A DNA stretch of 64,000 nt from Heliocidaris tuberculata (taxonomy: Eukaryota; Echinodermata; Echinoidea; Camarodonta; Echinometridae), in contig CM046832.1 in NCBI GenBank assembly GCA_025618425.1, forward strand, positions 63,819,279-63,883,278. Direction: 5' to 3'. Position 1 is the stretch's first letter; each line of letters opens with the position of its first letter. Position numbers and translations under genes: made by a program. Below, one piece after another: positions 55,801 through 61,414 of this stretch. The notes under the pieces were generated by a model. The model made no database searches. It had not been told where the DNA came from and worked only from the letters and a program-made list of their open reading frames with translations.

Positions 55801-58061
55801 CACAGGGGTGGGGGATACCTCTTGCCGGAATATCAATTTTCCAATTTCTTCATTTTGCGAGCGAGCGAGGAAAGCAAGCCAAAAATAGAACACTTTATTA
55901 TGGTAAAAAAATTGTTTTGTCATCAAAATACACCCTAAAAAATTTACATTTGGGCACCTCGCTGCCTGAATATGAGGATATTCAGACATCTATTTTGGGC
56001 ATCTCACTGCCCAAATTCAAGGTGAAAGTTGCCCATATATCAGGATTTTCAAAATACAGCCCCAAAGCTGCCAACCTCCTATGCCTGTAAAAAAACACAT
56101 TCCTCAAATGATAATACTGGTAATTTGAAGGATATCAAACATCCCCCTTCCCACAAAAGGAAAGTTACTTCCACAAAGCTTGCATACAGCAATTTCTAGT
56201 TTTCTACTGAGCAAACAGGGTTCCTGTAATCCAATACAAATCTGGATGAAAAATAAATTTTTTCCTTGAATTTTGAAAATCCAACACGGCTAAGATGAAG
56301 TGAAAGTACTTAAAAATGAAACGTGTGCAAAAGTTCCATGATAATAACGGGACTCATTTCCTGAATCTACTCTTCCTCTTCCTCAGAAAAACAGGACAAG
56401 AGTAGAGCTATGACACAACCTGGGTCAAAGGTCATTTAGGCCTACCATTGTTCTCATAGTTTTTTCTGCCCTTGAGACAACATATTTGTGCTAACTACTT
56501 GAACATGACTGACCTACAAAGATTAATAGTTGACTCATTCATAAAAAAGGTGCAGCACAGAAGAAAGTTTTTTGGGGTTTTGTTTGTTTCCCAGCATTAA
56601 ATAAATTTGTTTCTGTTATATCTGCTTCATCAACTACAAATGAATATATATGCAACAGACATCTTTTGTCACAAGTACAAAGCACGTGTATGTACATGTA
56701 TCTGGACCACGTAGCAGTCTACTAAGAAGTTTATACTTGTACCCTTCAGTCCAATTCCTTTTATTTGATAAGACAATGTTTTCCAATGTATTAAATTAAT
56801 TATCCCCAGCATTAAATCAATTTGTTTCTGTTATACATGTACCTGCTTCATCAACTACAAATGAATATGCAACAGACATTTTTTGTCACAAGTACAAAGC
56901 ACGTGTATGTATCTGGACCACATAGCAGTCTACTAAGAAGTTATATACTTGTACCCTTCAGTCCAATTCATTTTATTTGATAAGACAATGTTTTCCAATG
57001 TATTATTCGAATAGTATTCATGCTATATTCTTGTTTCTTTAATCCGTTAAACTGATTATTACCTTGAATACCATTTGTTTCGTTTACTGTTGCATAATAA
57101 ATTTCAAACTCGAAAGTTCAAAGTTAAAATTTGGTGATGATCTGCAAAACCCAAGGCCCAGATGGGCACTAGACCAAAATTTTTGGTCTAATGAACCTTT
57201 GGTTTACAAACATGTAAATGTAGCACTGCCACTAGCAGCAGACATTCTAAATGCTTATTACAAGGCCTTATAGACTTCATTATCTTGGGCCTTTTGGTCT
57301 TTGATGGACTGTCAGTCTTGAGTACCTTCTGTCTTCTTGAGTACTTGAGTACCTTTGGTCTTGGAGGCCTTCATGTTGGGGAGCATTTGGCTCTGCTGGG
57401 CCCCCAGACTTGTGGAACATTTGATCTCTCAGGCCGTGGGTCTTACTCAACTGGCTTTCTGTCTTGCGGCCCTTTGGTCAAGTGGGCCTTCAGTCTTGTG
57501 GAACTTCTGTCATGTGTGCCTTTAGTGGACCATCAGACTTCTGGATATTTGATCTCATGAGCTTTTGGTGTTATTGGCCTTCTGCCATGTGGCCCTTTGG
57601 TTTTGTGGGACTTTGGTCTCTTGTGGGCTTTCTATCATTTCAGCATTTGGTCACAAGGGCCTTTGGTCTCATGGACCTTCCATCTTGACCATCTTGTGGA
57701 CCTTTGACAGTCAAGTGAGATGTCCCCTCAAGAGAAAGATTTATTACCTATTAAATGCTCAAAGCCAAAAACCAAAGAGGTACACTTCTTCAATCCTTTC
57801 ACAAGTTCACATAGCTTATCATGTTACATGTAAGTGATAAAGTCTGAGGATTAATGAGGAATACAGGAATACAAAATCAGCCACTTCTAATCATAAGTGA
57901 CCTTTTGACAATTAAAAGAGATGACACTGCAATATACCATCAATTTCTGATTTTTTTGTTTTGTTTTGTTTTAAAAATCCCTTCGAGTCTCATCTTCCAT
58001 CTTTTAGATGGAGTGTTGAAAGACATACATGTAAAATGTACGTTGTATGTGTGTCTGTTGG

Positions 58062-58096
<35 letters not shown>

Positions 58097-61000
58097 AGCA
58101 ATACAGCTCTAGAAAGCTCAAAAGGAGCTCTGTAATACAAGAAATGAAGGATATTGATTGAAAGCAAAGCTCTTACAATTTATGAACAAGAAATCAATCT
58201 TTTAAACTTGAATACCAAGTTTTTGTAGGAAAGTCAGGGATGACTGAACTCTGCCAAATATTCTACAGACCTTGAATCTGTAGCTCCTGCCTTTCCTTGT
58301 TGCACCCACGTCAAACTACATGTACATACATGTATGGTGGTGGATCCAGTGTCCGAACACTTTTCAGAAAATCAACGATAGCAAATAAAATATCAAACGA
58401 ATATCTGTCAAACTTACATAATGAATGCTCAAAGTCCTACAGAAAAAGAAGTTGATGGAATTTTAAAAAGACGACGTAGATTTAATACGATATTCCCTTC
58501 CCAGTGAACCCCTTCCCAACGACGCGGCGTTTTGGTCCCTTGAAAAAGGTACTGTATTTCCGAACGTGTGAAACCTATGGGAAAAAGACACAACCTTTGT
58601 TTCAATAGTGTGGTTTTCATACGCGTAGTCCAACGCGTATGAAAACCCATTTTAGGCGCTTAACTGTACACGTTCGCTAATACAATCTGTTCGGAATTAC
58701 AATCCTTGACTATAGGTTTAGCCATCTTCCATTACCAAGAGATCATACCTGAACTTAATCTTGACTTCATACTGTTATATACCAGTAGAAAAATCCCTCT
58801 CACTGGGATATTTCTTTCCAATGAAGTAGACTAGAATAAAATTGATCAGGATCAGGTTGATATGGTTGGACTCAAGAGGATGAAATAATACCTGAAGTAG
58901 TCCTACATGTACTTGATTCGTAATTTCGTATCACAGTAATACAATCAATTGACTTGGTGCCAATATCCCTCTGTTGATTCATATAGCTAGCACATTGAAG
59001 GCTTAATGTACATGGGCAAGATTTTTTCCTTTTCAGTGGCATTCGTTGATTTCCTACCATTGTCTTTGATATGAACATGTAAGAAAGGGGTAGTGACTGG
59101 CCTGAAATGGCAAACCAGGCATGATAAAAGGGTGGGTAAGTACAAGCAAAGTCCCAAAGAGCACAATATAATTTTTGAGCTTACTGATCTATTTCACTCC
59201 ATGTGGAGTGCTCTGGTATAGAAAATTTGATATCGAGAAAGGTACACATGTGTACATGTAGCTCTTAAAAATGATTTCATAATTTAAATAGAAATAGAAA
59301 AATAGATTTCAGCAAGTTGTTTAGCAGAGAGCAAATGGGAGAGATGCTCAAAAGTATAGCAACTTGATATTTGAATAATTTGATCAATGAAAAATTTAAA
59401 TGTTCATAACTTTTTCTCCTTTATCACACTTTCCTAAAACTTTCAATGATCTGTTTCTCTCATTTTTATGCTTTTGTTTAAGCCAATTTGATAACATAAT
59501 GGACTTTCCCTTTATATTATTCTTTACTTTCTAAACCTACTCTAACCCTTGATATAGTTACTGTCTGGTAAGACCCTGGGACACCACTTAAATAAATACA
59601 AATGCTAGGGCACCAGTCATATACATGTATAACCCAAGGACATCAATGCAAGCAGGAATTACAGACTTTACCACTTTCTGCATCAAATTCACCTCTCAGC
59701 AAGCTGCATATCTTTTAAATAAGCTTAATTTTCTTCCATCCTCCCAAGAGTTACAACTGCAATCTTTATTTTTTTTCTGTCTCAATATAAGGTCAGCCTC
59801 TATGCTCATAGAAAATCTGACATTTGTGTATTTTTCCCCTAAAACACATTAACCTCTTCCAAACCACTCCCACATATGCGAGGTTATTGTAGATAACCTC
59901 ACAATCCGTACCTTCTTACCACGAAGAGAATTTCCTCCCAAAGCAAGTGAGTGAGTGTGTGATCTCTAGCACATATGTGTGCTGGAAAGGAGCAAGATCA
60001 AGGGGGGGGGGCACTCAGTAAATAGTGTGCAGTTGGTATGTGCCGCAGAGAAGACCCCCATTTTTACACTTAAATTTTCTGTTCCAAAGCATACCATTTT
60101 TTTTCTTGTTGAGAAAAAGAAGAGAGAAAACCGTTCCAAAGCACTGCTGCTTTTGCCCACACCGGCCCATTTCGAAGAACATCATTTTTGGTGAAAAGTT
60201 GAAAACAAGTTTCATTCCAGGGCTCTGGGCTTTCCCCACTGCTTCCAATCTGGTTCCACACCAGGGAATGAATTCAGTTTTCATTTTTTCAACATATTGG
60301 ACAGATGGGTATGTGCCGCTTTGACGACCCCCTTTTTCAACATCCGATCGCCGTTCTCAAGATACCCGAATTTCCATAAACTGCCGTTTTCACCCTTCTC
60401 ACGCGTTCTCGAGATACCCGGCCCGAACAATAAGCGCTGGTTTCCCCGGCGCGCCCCGTTCCCTAGCTCTCGCTTACGTATGTCTATTCACTTGCGTCCG
60501 CAATTGCATATACATGTATGTATGCACTGTAGAATCCCCACACAAAGTCGTGCAGTGCTGTAGTGCGTAGTTCCGTAGACCCTGTTTTTTTCAGCTCGCG
60601 CCGCTCGGCTGGGTATAATCCACCGTTCCAAAGACCCTATGTTTTTCGCTTCTAGTCTGTTCCTTAGACCCGTTTCAAGGGCGGCTGCAGCACACCCCCA
60701 TCTGAAAAAGTTTGAGTGCCCCCCCCCCCCCGGGCCGGGGTGCTTCCCAACATGGTATAAGATATAAATTAGAACATCCATGCCTCGTCAAAATGGATAT
60801 CTACATTGTGCAACACTCACTACTATCCATGAGCCCTCAGTCTCACTCTCATGCACATGCACATTGCTTTTTCTAATTTTTGTTATTATGGTTATAGTAA
60901 GTAGGAGTCTACAGTAATTTGTAAAACTCCAGGGAGCTCTGTGGCGGAGCTCCCTCGAGTTTGATCTACATGTACATGTATGTAAACCGTACACGTTAAA

Positions 61001-61414
61001 ACTTAAATGTTCAATTTATCATTATCATCACGATTATCATAAGGCCCCCCACTATGCTACTGCTAAATAATCTTATTAAATAATTATACTAGATCTGTAA
61101 CTGGCATCATCATCACCATCATCCTCTTCCTCCCCGGCCGTCATCACCTGATCACCATCAATAATCATCAACATCGCATAGCGAACCTATTAACGATCTA
61201 AATTTATTGTTTACCTGGCAGCACTTTGACTTTTAATTTCGTAGATATTTGATGAATCAAACGAAGCCAATATTCTGTCGAGTTCATCTGTGCCAGCGTC
61301 TGTTGTAGCTGGTTTTAGTAAATTATCTCCTTCACTTCCATTGATCCCCGCCACCTGCACCACAAGGGCCTCCGCTTCCAAATCAAAATCCAGATCAACT
61401 CCCGATTCACTCAT
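1843..61414 (-). CDS. mitf: MITF/TFEB/TFE3-family bHLH-leucine-zipper transcription factor (whole gene, 8 coding exons)
   Basis: Joined coding exons (minus strand) are 61414-61215, 40589-40298, 10767-10564, 6662-6558, 4838-4649, 4030-3955, 3218-3071 and 2379-1843. All have GT donors and AG acceptors, and phases agree at every junction. The sum is 1752 nt, 583 residues plus TAA, close to TFE3 length. Seen: SESG motif (residue 2 on), Rag-type helix (80-98), LENPT block (169 on), VPNSPMS (Ser225), DDI..VINLES segment (233-267), VKTEP, basic region (about 316-336), HLH and zipper (to about 410), VKVEP, Q/H tract and SSRRSS tail. Known of the family: nuclear factors binding CACGTG/CLEAR sites to drive lysosome, autophagy and pigment genes, held in the cytosol by Rag-mTORC1 and 14-3-3. 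Invertebrates usually have one member, so the symbol mitf stands for the joint orthologue of MITF, TFEB, TFE3 and TFEC. UTRs and any non-coding exons are not resolved. Confidence 0.93.
2380..3070 (-). other. mitf intron 7
   Basis: 691-nt AT-rich intron between the zipper exon and the last exon. Donor GTAGGC at 3070, acceptor TTTCAG at 2380. Nothing else is recognisable in it. Confidence 0.9.
3071..3218 (-). CDS. mitf: mitf coding exon 7 (helix 2 and leucine zipper)
   Basis: 148 nt from CTCTTGCAG|TGACCA to ATACAG|GTAGGC, residues 357-405 after the split Pro. [20 protein letters not shown] is helix 2, differing from the vertebrate NKGTILKASVDYIRKLQ at few positions. The remainder, [20 protein letters not shown], is the zipper, with heptad positions filled by V, L, I and M and then LRIQ. 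The family is known to dimerise only within itself because of a register shift in the zipper; whether that shift is kept needs an alignment. Confidence 0.96.
3219..3954 (-). other. mitf intron 6
   Basis: 736-nt intron, donor GTAAGT, acceptor CTTGCAG. It contains a small MITE at 3595-3754. Confidence 0.9.
3595..3754. mobile_element. MITE with GGGCCC...TTATAAAGAGTTG-type inverted termini
   Basis: The left end reads GGGCCCCATTTTATGAAGAG and the right end, reverse-complemented, GGGCCCTGTCTTATAAAGAG. The match continues imperfectly over about 30 bp (…TTGCGATCAAC against TTGTGATTGATC). The interior has no coding capacity. The same terminal sequence begins the element at 17144-17295, so both look like members of one non-autonomous DNA-transposon superfamily. 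No target-site duplication is clear. Confidence 0.7.
3955..4030 (-). CDS. mitf: mitf coding exon 6 (basic region end, helix 1)
   Basis: 76 nt between CATACAG|TCGAGC and GACCC|GTAAGT. It completes an Ile codon split after exon 5, then encodes [20 protein letters not shown] followed by KHLDP. This is essentially identical to vertebrate MITF/TFE3, including the Glu that contacts the CA of CACGTG and the Arg residues that contact the central bases and the backbone. It leaves in phase 2, and exon 7 supplies the last base of a Pro codon. The exon is too short to be found by open-frame length and rests on homology and splice sites. Confidence 0.96.
4031..4648 (-). other. mitf intron 5
   Basis: 618-nt intron splitting the basic region, donor GTGAGT, acceptor CATACAG. 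No repeats or further exons recognised. Confidence 0.9.
4649..4838 (-). CDS. mitf: mitf coding exon 5 (SUMO motif and DNA-binding basic region)
   Basis: 190 nt, acceptor GTTCATAG|ATGCCT (phase 0), donor ATGA|GTGAGT (phase 1), residues 268-330 plus one base. The opening [10 protein letters not shown] parallels [25 protein letters not shown] matches NSCPANLPNIKRE, whose lysine is the first SUMO acceptor (MITF-M Lys182); here it is Lys304 in VKTE. The end [15 protein letters not shown] is the first half of the basic region and is nearly identical to vertebrate [15 protein letters not shown]. The exon begins with ATG, but nothing suggests translation starts there. Confidence 0.95.
4839..6557 (-). 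other. mitf intron 4
   Basis: 1.7-kb intron, donor GTAAGT, acceptor TTCATAG. It contains a (GA)n tract ending in a G run at about 6155-6194. A second imperfect purine block and short unrelated open frames carry no coding evidence. Confidence 0.88.
6155..6194. repeat. (GA)n microsatellite ending in a G tract
   Basis: Purine-only run: GAGAGA units followed by about a dozen G. Simple sequence inside intron 4. Confidence 0.9.
6558..6662 (-). CDS. mitf: mitf coding exon 4 (acidic transactivation segment)
   Basis: 105 nt, phase 0 in (TCAATCAG|GTGGAT) and phase 0 out (AACACG|GTAAGT), residues 233-267. The peptide [20 protein letters not shown] corresponds to the VDDVIDDIISLESS segment of MITF and TFE3, the amphipathic acidic helix that recruits CBP/p300. 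It ends KLSMPNT, where vertebrates have QMANT/QLPST. Exon 3 ends SQE in phase 0, and this direct join reproduces the TFE3 arrangement (…EKE-IDDVIDEIISLES). The extra MITF segment between them in vertebrates has no recognised counterpart here. Confidence 0.92.
7309..7462. repeat. GGT/AGT trinucleotide microsatellite
   Basis: Long imperfect array of GGTAGT and GTAGTA units. It creates apparent open frames rich in Thr or Pro/Leu that are artefacts of the repeat. Confidence 0.92.
9939..9968. repeat. C homopolymer (about 30 nt)
   Basis: Uninterrupted C run on the plus strand, which would be a G run in the mitf pre-mRNA. Length in assemblies is often unreliable. Confidence 0.9.
10280..10324 (-). 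pseudogene. decayed tandem copy of the 3' end of mitf exon 3
   Basis: On the minus strand this reads [15 protein letters not shown] followed by GTTAAT, against [15 protein letters not shown] plus GTGAGT in exon 3. Over 49 aligned bases I count 37 identities. All three differences within the SPMSTSQE codons are silent third positions. An in-frame TGA lies six codons upstream (before an ACC-ATG-TGG-TGG run), and no good acceptor was found, so it is probably a relic. It could still be a weak alternative exon. Confidence 0.6.
10375..10400 (-). pseudogene. second partial copy of the exon 3 end with an intact donor
   Basis: Minus strand reads CCCATGTCAACACAAGAC then GTGAGTACC, resembling exon 3 CCTATGTCTACATCGCAAGAG then GTGAGTACC. 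It shares TGTTGACATGGGGC (plus strand) with the copy at 10280-10324. Similarity extends about 20 nt into the adjacent intron (CAAAT...GGTACTCAC). Confidence 0.5.
10564..10767 (-). CDS. mitf: mitf coding exon 3 (LENPT block and 14-3-3/ERK-type phosphosite)
   Basis: 204 nt, phase 0 at both ends (CTGCAG|GTGAAC and CAAGAG|GTGAGT), residues 165-232. [19 protein letters not shown] is almost the vertebrate VQTHLENPTKYHIQQAQRQ, the most conserved N-terminal block of the family. A Asn/Pro-rich linker follows, then [14 protein letters not shown], which matches SSAPNSPMA: the TFEB Ser211 site phosphorylated by mTORC1 and bound by 14-3-3, and the MITF-M Ser73 site phosphorylated by ERK. The corresponding serine here is residue 225. 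Partial copies of the last 25-49 nt of this exon, with their donor region, lie downstream in intron 3. Confidence 0.94.
13025..13233. mobile_element. MITE with about 75-bp inverted repeats flanked by TA
   Basis: The left end CACTCTAAAAGATAAAGTGT matches the reverse complement of the right end CACTCTAAAAACTAAAGTGT. The pairing continues through ACC ATTTAAAAGGGCC and GGAGTGACA..CTTTTTC with few mismatches. TA flanks both ends, as expected for a Tc1/mariner-type target. About 60 bp of unique centre and no coding capacity. Confidence 0.88.
13705..13726. repeat. G homopolymer
   Basis: Run of about 22 G in intron 2. Confidence 0.9.
16130..16312 (-). mobile_element. tRNA-derived SINE
   Basis: On the minus strand a tRNA-like head contains an A-box-like TGGCTCAGTGGTAGAGC and a B-box-like GGGTTTGAAACC about 40 nt later. 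A SINE body follows, including a short hairpin around GTCCCTCGCAGAGGAC. Divergence from canonical boxes and the lack of a foldable anticodon arm argue against a functional tRNA gene. Confidence 0.65.
17144..17295. mobile_element. MITE with CAGGGCCCTGTTTCATA inverted termini
   Basis: The first 38 bp, beginning CAGGGCCCTGTTTCATAAAA and continuing CTTGTTATCAATAACAAG, are nearly the exact reverse complement of the last 38 bp. The arms themselves contain the palindrome TTGTTATCAATAACAA. About 150 bp, non-coding. Confidence 0.85.
17601..17716. repeat. 12-bp tandem repeat (GTCATTGTTNAT)
   Basis: About ten degenerate units of GTCATTGTTGAT/GTCATTGTTAAC-like sequence, cleanest at 17660-17716. Confidence 0.88.
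18958..18990. repeat. (CT)n microsatellite
   Basis: CTCTCTCTC tract in intron 2. Confidence 0.85.
22724..22780 (-). CDS. mitf: candidate alternative first coding exon of mitf (exon 1M-like position)
   Basis: On the minus strand an ATG at 22780-22778, with A at -3, opens 19 codons: [19 protein letters not shown]. They end at a strong donor, CAACAG|GTATGT, phase 0. Exon 3 begins in phase 0 with VNTKLENPT, so the join is in frame. Reading upstream in the same frame gives 17 sense codons without ATG and then TAA at 22834-22832, as expected for a first exon. Flanking sequence (22730-23140) is richer in CpG than the surrounding intron. Known: vertebrate MITF-M uses a short first exon, MLEMLEYNHYQ, joined at this same position (VQTHLENPT). 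Inferred: a 438-residue isoform lacking exons 1 and 2, hence without the Rag-binding helix. No transcript data, and no obvious sequence similarity to exon 1M. Confidence 0.7.
22781..23270 (-). promoter_or_regulatory. putative internal promoter region upstream of the alternative first exon
   Basis: Just upstream (minus strand) of the candidate exon, CpG dinucleotides are clearly denser from about 22785 to 23140 than in the flanking intron. An inverted CCAAT (23254-23258) next to TTATATGG (23253-23246) and a CRE-like TGAGGTCA half-match near 23131 are present. An 85-codon open frame (23048-22791, minus) ends 10 nt before the ATG, out of frame with it, and could act as an upstream ORF. No transcription start can be assigned from sequence alone. 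Confidence 0.4.
31784..31857. repeat. 74-nt imperfect hairpin repeat (mini-MITE or miRNA-like)
   Basis: TCTGCTGAGAGCCAGAAGGG pairs with TCTGTTGAGGGCCACAGGAG from the opposite end, continuing through GCATTAA, with a short loop. Related copies lie at 43611-43676 and about 49986-50025. Confidence 0.6.
34380..34520. promoter_or_regulatory. GC-richer patch with a full CRE palindrome
   Basis: TGACGTCA at 34448-34455 is followed by CGCGCAG and a second half site (ACGTCA, 34468-34473) in an otherwise AT-rich intron. On the minus strand an ATG at 34418-34416 opens MLRFLSQE before a weak GTCAGA donor in phase 0. This could be another alternative first exon, but the donor is poor. Confidence 0.3.
37781..37831. 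repeat. 17-bp tandem triplication
   Basis: Three consecutive units of GTGATTTGYTATTGTGA, nearly identical. Confidence 0.9.
40298..40589 (-). CDS. mitf: mitf coding exon 2 (Rag-GTPase-binding helix, TFEB-like)
   Basis: The 292-nt exon starts after CACCTTGCAG and ends TTACGG|GTAAAT, phase 2 in and phase 0 out. It encodes residues 68-164. The stretch [18 protein letters not shown] aligns with the TFEB N-terminus and with MITF-A exon 1B, the helix known to bind active Rag GTPases so that mTORC1 can phosphorylate the factor on lysosomes. A serine run follows, then a Pro-rich linker ending LPKDVLR, equivalent to EVLKV in vertebrates. Two in-frame ATGs (residues 80 and 82) sit just before the Rag helix, where TFEB itself starts, so a promoter upstream of this exon could give a TFEB-like isoform. 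A CLEAR-like E-box lies about 315 bp upstream. Confidence 0.92.
40904..40911 (-). promoter_or_regulatory. CLEAR-like E-box upstream of exon 2
   Basis: Minus strand GGTCACGTGCC contains GTCACGTG, eight of the ten bases of the CLEAR consensus GTCACGTGAC bound by TFEB/TFE3/MITF. It sits about 315 bp upstream of exon 2. A CRE-like TGACATCA lies at 40867-40874. Function is inferred only. Confidence 0.4.
42236..42258. repeat. C homopolymer
   Basis: Run of about 23 C in intron 1, next to the SINE. Confidence 0.9.
42358..42672 (-). mobile_element. tRNA-derived SINE
   Basis: Minus strand: the head near 42670 carries GGTCGAGTGGTTTAACC (A box) and, about 40 nt on, GGGTTCGATTCCC (B box, 42625-42610). 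A 240-nt body follows, ending in an ATATAAAT-type 3' motif (GAGCACTATATAAAT) shared with LINE tails. The anticodon region is not tRNA-like, so it is a retroposon rather than a tRNA gene. Confidence 0.75.
43141..43264. repeat. purine-rich tract with two G runs
   Basis: G runs at about 43142-43154 and 43253-43264 are embedded in GA-rich sequence. The Pro/Leu/Ser-rich minus-strand open frames across it are repeat artefacts. Confidence 0.8.
43611..43676. repeat. second copy of the GAGAGCC...GGCATTAA hairpin repeat
   Basis: TTGAGAGCC-TGTGA-GGCATTAA pairs with the reverse complement of TTAATGCCCTTCTGGCTCTCAA. Same family as 31784-31857. Confidence 0.55.
44618..45280. mobile_element. 663-bp nested foldback (palindromic) element
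   Basis: The left end GGTCAAATAACACCACGTGA and the reverse complement of the right end GGTCAAATAACACCACGCGA begin arms of about 250-300 bp that stay complementary to the centre with few mismatches. The arms include a GATCCGGATTAG-type motif, TAATACATGGTTGTGAG, and a block centred on the self-palindromic ACTCGGCTACGCCTCGTGCG. The centre also has a roughly 75-bp unit (ATACATGGTTGGGAGTGCGT...GAGGCGTA) present twice in direct and once in inverted orientation. No coding capacity; no clear target-site duplication. Confidence 0.88.
45597..45826. mobile_element. 230-bp MITE with about 65-bp inverted repeats
   Basis: GGGGTGGTATTCTGAGATTT at the left matches the reverse complement of the right end over about 65 bp, through ATCTTGATTTTAGTGAAA and ATTTTAAT-GTCATAACAAA. 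The centre holds GAATTCCGCGTACGCAGC. No open frame. Confidence 0.9.
46676..46820 (+). mobile_element. 5'-truncated tRNA-type SINE with (CA)n tail
   Basis: The B-box-like GGTTCGAAACT is followed by GGTGACGTTAAAGGTCGGTC and CACGTCGGTAAAAACCCAAT, a body seen in many marine-invertebrate SINEs, then a (CA)n tail at 46804-46822. The A-box end is missing or eroded. Confidence 0.55.
51180..51535. repeat. GC-rich interspersed repeat
   Basis: A sharply GC-rich block in AT-rich intron. Related motifs recur: CGACCGACCGATTT, CGTCGGTCGCCGGTCAATTT, CACCGGCCACCGGCTTATTT. This suggests degenerate internal repeats of about 90-120 bp. The short plus-strand frame (51159-51407) has no recognisable similarity. 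Confidence 0.55.
52825..52853. repeat. (GA)n microsatellite
   Basis: GAGAGA tract within the 3' part of the minus-strand LINE. Confidence 0.9.
53253..54582 (+). mobile_element. 5'-truncated CR1-like LINE with intact partial RT, inserted in an older LINE
   Basis: An open frame runs to the stop at 54497-54499. From the Met at 53264 it encodes 411 residues: an RT palm motif [12 protein letters not shown] (residues 41-52), [12 protein letters not shown] (99-110), the catalytic YADD (132-135), a thumb region, and the typical C-terminus [16 protein letters not shown]. The endonuclease and early RT are missing. The 3' end has GGCGCTATATAAATCC followed by (ATT)n. AATAA at 53248-53252 and again at 54583-54587 is a target-site duplication. 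Removing the element restores the reading frame of the host LINE, proving the insertion boundaries. Confidence 0.9.
54958..55185. mobile_element. about 220-bp non-coding insertion flanked by TTAA
   Basis: TTAA at 54958-54961 and 55182-55185 bracket sequence that breaks the minus-strand LINE frame between [10 protein letters not shown] and [15 protein letters not shown] duplication suggests a piggyBac-type MITE, but I see no convincing terminal inverted repeat (CTGTTTACAC against AGGTATCGTA), so the class is open. Confidence 0.55.
56591..57005. repeat. tandem duplication of about 200-215 bp
   Basis: Copy 1 (56591-56792) and copy 2 (56806-57003) share blocks such as CTGCTTCATCAACTACAAAT, AGTACAAAGCACGTGTATGT and AGACAATGTTTTCCAATGTA, differing by a few small indels and substitutions. 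Each copy carries a CACGTG E-box (56683-56688 and 56900-56905). Confidence 0.92.
57283..57715. repeat. degenerate minisatellite (about 16-20 bp, TGTGGGCCTTTGGTC-like)
   Basis: More than twenty imperfect repetitions of a GTGGNCCTTTGGTCTT-like unit. Overlapping plus-strand open frames of 70-90 codons arise because the unit lacks stops; they show no conserved protein features. Confidence 0.8.
58063..58094. repeat. G homopolymer (about 32 nt)
   Basis: Longest homopolymer in the window, in intron 1; a C run in the mitf pre-mRNA. Confidence 0.9.
58550..58710. repeat. palindromic element with a perfect 15-bp core hairpin
   Basis: GGTTTTCATACGCGT (58612-58626), 6-nt loop, ACGCGTATGAAAACC (58633-58647). 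An outer pair, CCGAACGTGT near 58560 against ACACGTTCG near 58667 and GTTCGGAA near 58690, suggests a larger eroded inverted-repeat element. Confidence 0.6.
60003..60733. mobile_element. interspersed repeat with G-run + CACTCA termini
   Basis: Left end GGGGGGGGGCACTCAGTAAA; right end, reverse-complemented, GGGGGGGGCACTCAAACTTT. The interior carries a GGTATGTGCCG motif twice (60036 and 60309 areas) and repeated TTCCNTAGACCC/TTCCAAAGACCC motifs. No protein is recognised; this looks like a non-autonomous DNA element. Confidence 0.55.
61215..61414 (-). CDS. mitf: mitf coding exon 1 (MITF-A/TFE3-type N-terminus)
   Basis: Encodes residues 1-66 plus two bases of residue 67. The ATG at 61414-61412 is preceded in frame by TAA at 61453-61451, only 36 nt upstream with no other ATG between, which fixes the start; its context is weak (C at -3). 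The peptide opens [16 protein letters not shown] and closes [12 protein letters not shown]. This matches the layout of MITF-A and TFE3 first exons, which carry an ESG motif in an acidic stretch and end YYELKSQ/FYELKSQ. The donor is CCAG|GTAAAC, phase 2. The acceptor of exon 2 is also phase 2, completing a Ser codon. In vertebrates this region contributes to Rag-dependent lysosomal recruitment and to regulated degradation of long isoforms. Confidence 0.88.

Larger units (their letters stand above)
40590..61214 (-). other. mitf intron 1 (20.6 kb)
   Basis: The largest mobile-element load of the window lies here: SINEs near 42358-42672 and 46676-46820, a foldback element 44618-45280, a MITE 45597-45826, a GC-rich repeat 51180-51535, nested LINEs 51841-55390, a tandem duplication 56591-57005, a degenerate minisatellite 57283-57715, a palindromic element near 58550-58700 and a G-run-ended element 60003-60733. 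No additional mitf exon was recognised. Confidence 0.85.

Noticed and set aside
57285..57837. Three overlapping plus-strand frames with repeated Leu/Phe/Cys motifs
   Set aside because: They follow from the minisatellite unit lacking stops; different frames give equally long products, which argues against coding.
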